DNA from: CALRWV02 sp943371965
GTDB taxonomy: Bacteria > Bacteroidota > JABWAT01
Length of the DNA stretch: 64,000 nucleotides
Direction of reading: 5' to 3'
Assembly (NCBI GenBank): GCA_943371965.1
Contig: CALRWV020000001.1
Location: 620,001 to 684,000 of the forward strand
Part shown: positions 61,918 through 64,000 of the stretch, piece after piece
How positions within the stretch are numbered: the first letter of the stretch is position 1
Layout: each line of letters starts with the position of its first letter
Program-made: the position numbers and the translations under genes
Notes under the pieces: generated by a model
What the model saw: only the letters and a program-made list of their open reading frames with translations
Database searches by the model: none
Told to the model about the DNA's origin: nothing

Positions 61918-62376
61918 TTATGTGTTCGATTCTGCTGATGAGTAAGCGTTTTTTGAAAGTAGTTTTAAATCAGGTTCAATCCAATTTTTCCTTGCTTCAA
62001 TGCTGGAAAGAAGTGATTTGGAATAAAACAGGAAGGGATATTCTTTTGAAACAATTTTACTGCTGAAAAACAGGGAAAGTGCTTCAGATGAAGTTTCAAA
62101 CGAAATTGAATTGAAAAAAGAAGCCATTTCGAACATGTAAAAAAGAGTGATGGTTTCATGATAACCGGCAGTTTCCGTGTTTTTTCCTCCGATGGATTCG
62201 TTGTAGGCCTTGATGTTGTTTCTGATCAGTTCAATTGCCTGTTCAATTGGATTGTTTAAAACATACCATGCCCCAACGGTCAAATGTGCATTGTGCGTCC
62301 AGTCATCTTTCGGCAGTAACTTGTTTTCAAATTTGCCGACAAGAATTTCTATTTCTGAAAGTGTTGGGTTTTTCAT
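61918..62376 (-). CDS. Conserved hypothetical protein
   Basis: I take the ATG at 62376 (152 residues, MKNPTLSEIE), which overlaps the stop of the GNAT gene by 4 bp (ATGA); the longer reading by nine residues has no support. The protein is helical with DDWTHNAHLTVGAWYVL and ETAGYHETITLFYMF, a His-containing pattern seen in a conserved uncharacterised family that may be metal-binding. It is in an operon with GNAT and EamA. Confidence 0.7.
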   Translation of the reverse strand: MKNPTLSEIEILVGKFENKLLPKDDWTHNAHLTVGAWYVLNNPIEQAIELIRNNIKAYNESIGGKNTETAGYHETITLFYMFEMASFFNSISFETSSEALSLFFSSKIVSKEYPFLFYSKSLLSSIEARKNWIEPDLKLLSKNAYSSAESNT

Positions 62377-62888
62377 GATAATTGATAGTTTGGATTCAGC
62401 CAACCCATTGGAATATCTGCTTCAAATGTGTTGTGGGTTGTTTTGATTCTTTTTTCAAACCGTCCTTCAATTATGAACCCGATTGATTCATAAAACTGAA
62501 TGGCTTTTTTGTTGCTTTCACGGGCAATCAGTTCAACACGTGCAATATTGTGATGATCAGTTTTTACTGTTTCAAGAAAAGAAAGAAACAGTTTTTTGCC
62601 GATTCCTTTTCCCTGATGTTCAGGAGAAACTGCAATGGTTAAATCAGTCAGAACATGTTCAAAAACTTTAATTCCAACCCTGTATGCATGAATTTCACCA
62701 ACGATGTCATTACCACTTTCAGCTACCAGAATGAGTCCATCTTTCAAACTTTTGTTAAGGAATCCGGATATGTACTCATCTGTAATTTCTTCTGGCAATC
62801 TGGCAATTCCACCTTCGTTTTTTGCAACACTCAGATATAAACGTTTGATTTTTGGAGCATCACTTAATGCTGCATTTCTGAAATTCAT
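62373..62888 (-). CDS. GNAT-family N-acetyltransferase
   Basis: The 171-residue protein has the acetyl-CoA-binding line LTIAVSPEHQGKGIGKKLFLSFL (QGKGIG) and AIQFYESIGFIIEGR. It is a general GNAT with unknown substrate. It is followed with a 4-bp overlap by the hypothetical gene at 61918. Confidence 0.92.
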   Translation of the reverse strand: MNFRNAALSDAPKIKRLYLSVAKNEGGIARLPEEITDEYISGFLNKSLKDGLILVAESGNDIVGEIHAYRVGIKVFEHVLTDLTIAVSPEHQGKGIGKKLFLSFLETVKTDHHNIARVELIARESNKKAIQFYESIGFIIEGRFEKRIKTTHNTFEADIPMGWLNPNYQLS

Positions 62889-62915
62889 GACTTCGTTTTT
62901 TCTTTCCCGATTTTC

Positions 62916-62945
62916 TCAGCCAAAGGCTGATGCGCCTCAGGCGCA
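62916..62945. repeat. REP-like double hairpin, copy 2
   Basis: Two stems, TCAGCC/GGCTGA and TGCGCC/GGCGCA, match copy 1 at 17575-17603 closely. It lies upstream of the GNAT gene. Confidence 0.6.
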
Positions 62946-62992
62946 GATTGTCGGCTTTCGATTAACTTTTTTATATGATAGCCTAACAGCCT

Positions 62993-63018
62993 CTGACAGG
63001 GTCTTTGACCGTTGTCAG
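62993..63018. repeat. Imperfect hairpin CTGACA...TGTCAG
   Basis: Arms CTGACA and TGTCAG (62993-62998 and 63013-63018) plus GGTC/GACC around a TTT loop form one hairpin between the GNAT and DinB genes. It resembles the CTGACAGG core of the palindromes at 51-56 kb only loosely. Confidence 0.5.
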
Positions 63019-63030
63019 GGCGATATTGAG

Positions 63031-63555
63031 TTACCATCCCATTCTTTTCCGCAGCTCAGTAATATGGGCAACATGATGTCTTGAATGCCAGGAATACATC
63101 GAAAGTCCCCAAACCAGATTGACTTTTCCGTGTTCTGGGTGTGTATAGTTTTTTGAGAAATCTTCCAGTTTCAATGACTTCATGTACATCACCCATCTTT
63201 TATGGAGATTGTCTAACAATACCAGTGAAATTTCTGCCGGAGCCGTTTTAGCATCAATCAAATCAGCCCAAGCTGTTTCGTCATAAGGTTTGATGGTTGG
63301 TTCATGTTCTGTCATCGTCAATTTGAATCTGGTATAGGCATTCTGATGGCTGTCGAACAAATGGTGGACTACTTGTCTCACGGTCCAACCATCAGGACGG
63401 TAGGGAGTATCAAACTGAGTTTCAGACAAACCGGAAACTGCTTTCCTGAGCAGTTCGGGCATCTTTTCGATATCTGAAATCAGTTCATTTTTCTTTTCTT
63501 CGGTCAATGTTTTGTAGGGTTCAAATTTTCCAATTGGATATCTTAAATCGCTCAT
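63031..63555 (-). CDS. DinB/YfiT-type metal-dependent hydrolase
   Basis: I take the ATG at 63555 (174 residues, MSDLRYPIGKFEP), which overlaps the next gene's stop. The YfiT family signature DLRYPIGKF is present, with the metal-binding histidines in VRQVVHHLFDSH and SWHSRHHVAHI (three His). Family members are thiol-S-transferases or hydrolases of the DinB fold. It lies 3' of the Lrp/AsnC regulator in the same direction and may be controlled by it. Confidence 0.9.
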   Translation of the reverse strand: MSDLRYPIGKFEPYKTLTEEKKNELISDIEKMPELLRKAVSGLSETQFDTPYRPDGWTVRQVVHHLFDSHQNAYTRFKLTMTEHEPTIKPYDETAWADLIDAKTAPAEISLVLLDNLHKRWVMYMKSLKLEDFSKNYTHPEHGKVNLVWGLSMYSWHSRHHVAHITELRKRMGW

Positions 63556-63556
63556 T

Positions 63557-64000
63557 TCAATTCTCCTCGTTAAATGCAATTTCGATGTTTGATGTTTCTT
63601 TAATGGTGTTCAAAACGATAGTTGTTTTTGTGGAAACAACCGATCCAACCTGACGGAATTTATCTTCAAGCAATTCTCCCAATGCTTCGGTATCAGAGGT
63701 TCTGACTTTGATCAGATAGCAATCTTCACCGGCAATGTGATGGACTTCCAGAATTTCAGGAAACTCCGCCAACAATTTTCCGGTATTACCTTCCGTTTTT
63801 TTGGATTCTGTTCTGATCAGGATAAAAGCCAACAATCCTTTTCCCAACGCTTTTGCATTCAGTCTCGCTGTATATTCTTTGATCAGTCCTTTTTCTTCCA
63901 GTTTTTTTATCCGTTCAAAAACAGCAGAAGGAGCCATTCCAACTTCACGGGCGATTTCAGCATTTGAAGTTTTTGAATTACTCTGAACGATATTCAGGAT
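63557..64000 (-). CDS. Lrp/AsnC-family transcriptional regulator (5' end outside window)
   Basis: 148 codons are visible and the gene runs off the right edge. The helix-turn-helix (SNAEIAREVGMAPSAVFERI) is followed by an AsnC ligand-binding domain (GLLAFILIRTESKK, EVHHIAGEDCYLIKV). About eight N-terminal residues are missing by comparison with the family. It regulates in response to amino acids or similar ligands; the DinB/YfiT gene behind it is a likely target. Confidence 0.92.
   Translation of the reverse strand: MLNIVQSNSKTSNAEIAREVGMAPSAVFERIKKLEEKGLIKEYTARLNAKALGKGLLAFILIRTESKKTEGNTGKLLAEFPEILEVHHIAGEDCYLIKVRTSDTEALGELLEDKFRQVGSVVSTKTTIVLNTIKETSNIEIAFNEEN

Overview
The window is AT-rich chromosomal DNA from a member of the Bacteroidota/FCB group, possibly an Ignavibacteria-like lineage; I cannot place it more precisely. 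Pointers are a TAnnTTTG-type -7 promoter box ahead of several genes, many starts without a strong Shine-Dalgarno (though some have purine-rich ones), Y_Y_Y/Reg_prop sensor proteins, FecR and PKD surface proteins, SpmA/SpmB, and a gene order pheT - coiled coil - zapA - candidate 6S RNA. No rRNA, tRNA, CRISPR array or prophage was seen. Both ends are cut inside genes: pheT on the left and an Lrp/AsnC regulator on the right.

Layout. 1-1.5 kb: end of pheT, a small coiled-coil protein, zapA and a strong 6S RNA candidate. 1.5-12.7 kb: a response regulator, then a co-directional block of histidine kinase, FecR-domain protein and a 1562-residue PKD-repeat protein, followed by an accessory stretch holding small membrane/lipoprotein genes and extra copies of the PKD gene's 3' end. 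12.8-17.5 kb (minus strand): lipid kinase, a secreted Cys/Gly/Trp-rich peptide plus lipoprotein bracketed by two identical terminators, a TPR protein, folD and a YmdB-type phosphodiesterase. 17.8-21 kb: an ECF sigma/anti-sigma-like/DUF4097 adhesin-like operon and a Phd-VapC toxin-antitoxin pair. 21-29.3 kb: kynureninase-like enzyme, DUF2268 lipoprotein, tryptophan 2,3-dioxygenase, MFS transporter, TerC, SixA, SpmB and SpmA. 29.4-35.8 kb: a 1370-residue hybrid kinase and RecQ. 35.8-44.7 kb (minus strand): miaA, maf, SpoIID-like, lnt, a membrane PHP protein, rsmI, a four-helix-bundle protein and nadE.

44.8-59.5 kb is the most distinctive part. It holds an RsbW-like kinase, a STAS antagonist, a GAF-PAS adenylate/guanylate cyclase and three large paralogous membrane sensor phosphatases (SpoIIE/RsbU type). 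Together these look like a complete partner-switching signalling set with several sensor inputs. The phosphatase genes are separated by a family of 33-bp palindromes set in a ~66-bp period, and a REP-associated tyrosine transposase (RAYT) lies among them. One palindrome is inserted in frame inside the RAYT gene itself. The last ~740 bp of phosphatases 2 and 3 are nearly identical and their 5' leaders match, while their sensor halves are unrelated in type, which suggests recombination-driven sensor exchange. 59.6-64 kb is ordinary accessory and housekeeping sequence: RDD protein, thioesterase, DUF1272, EamA transporter, GNAT, DinB/YfiT and Lrp/AsnC.

Dispersed short repeats (degenerate 7-mer arrays, REP-like hairpins, inverted pairs) fill many intergenic gaps and in one case supply the end of a coding region (maf).
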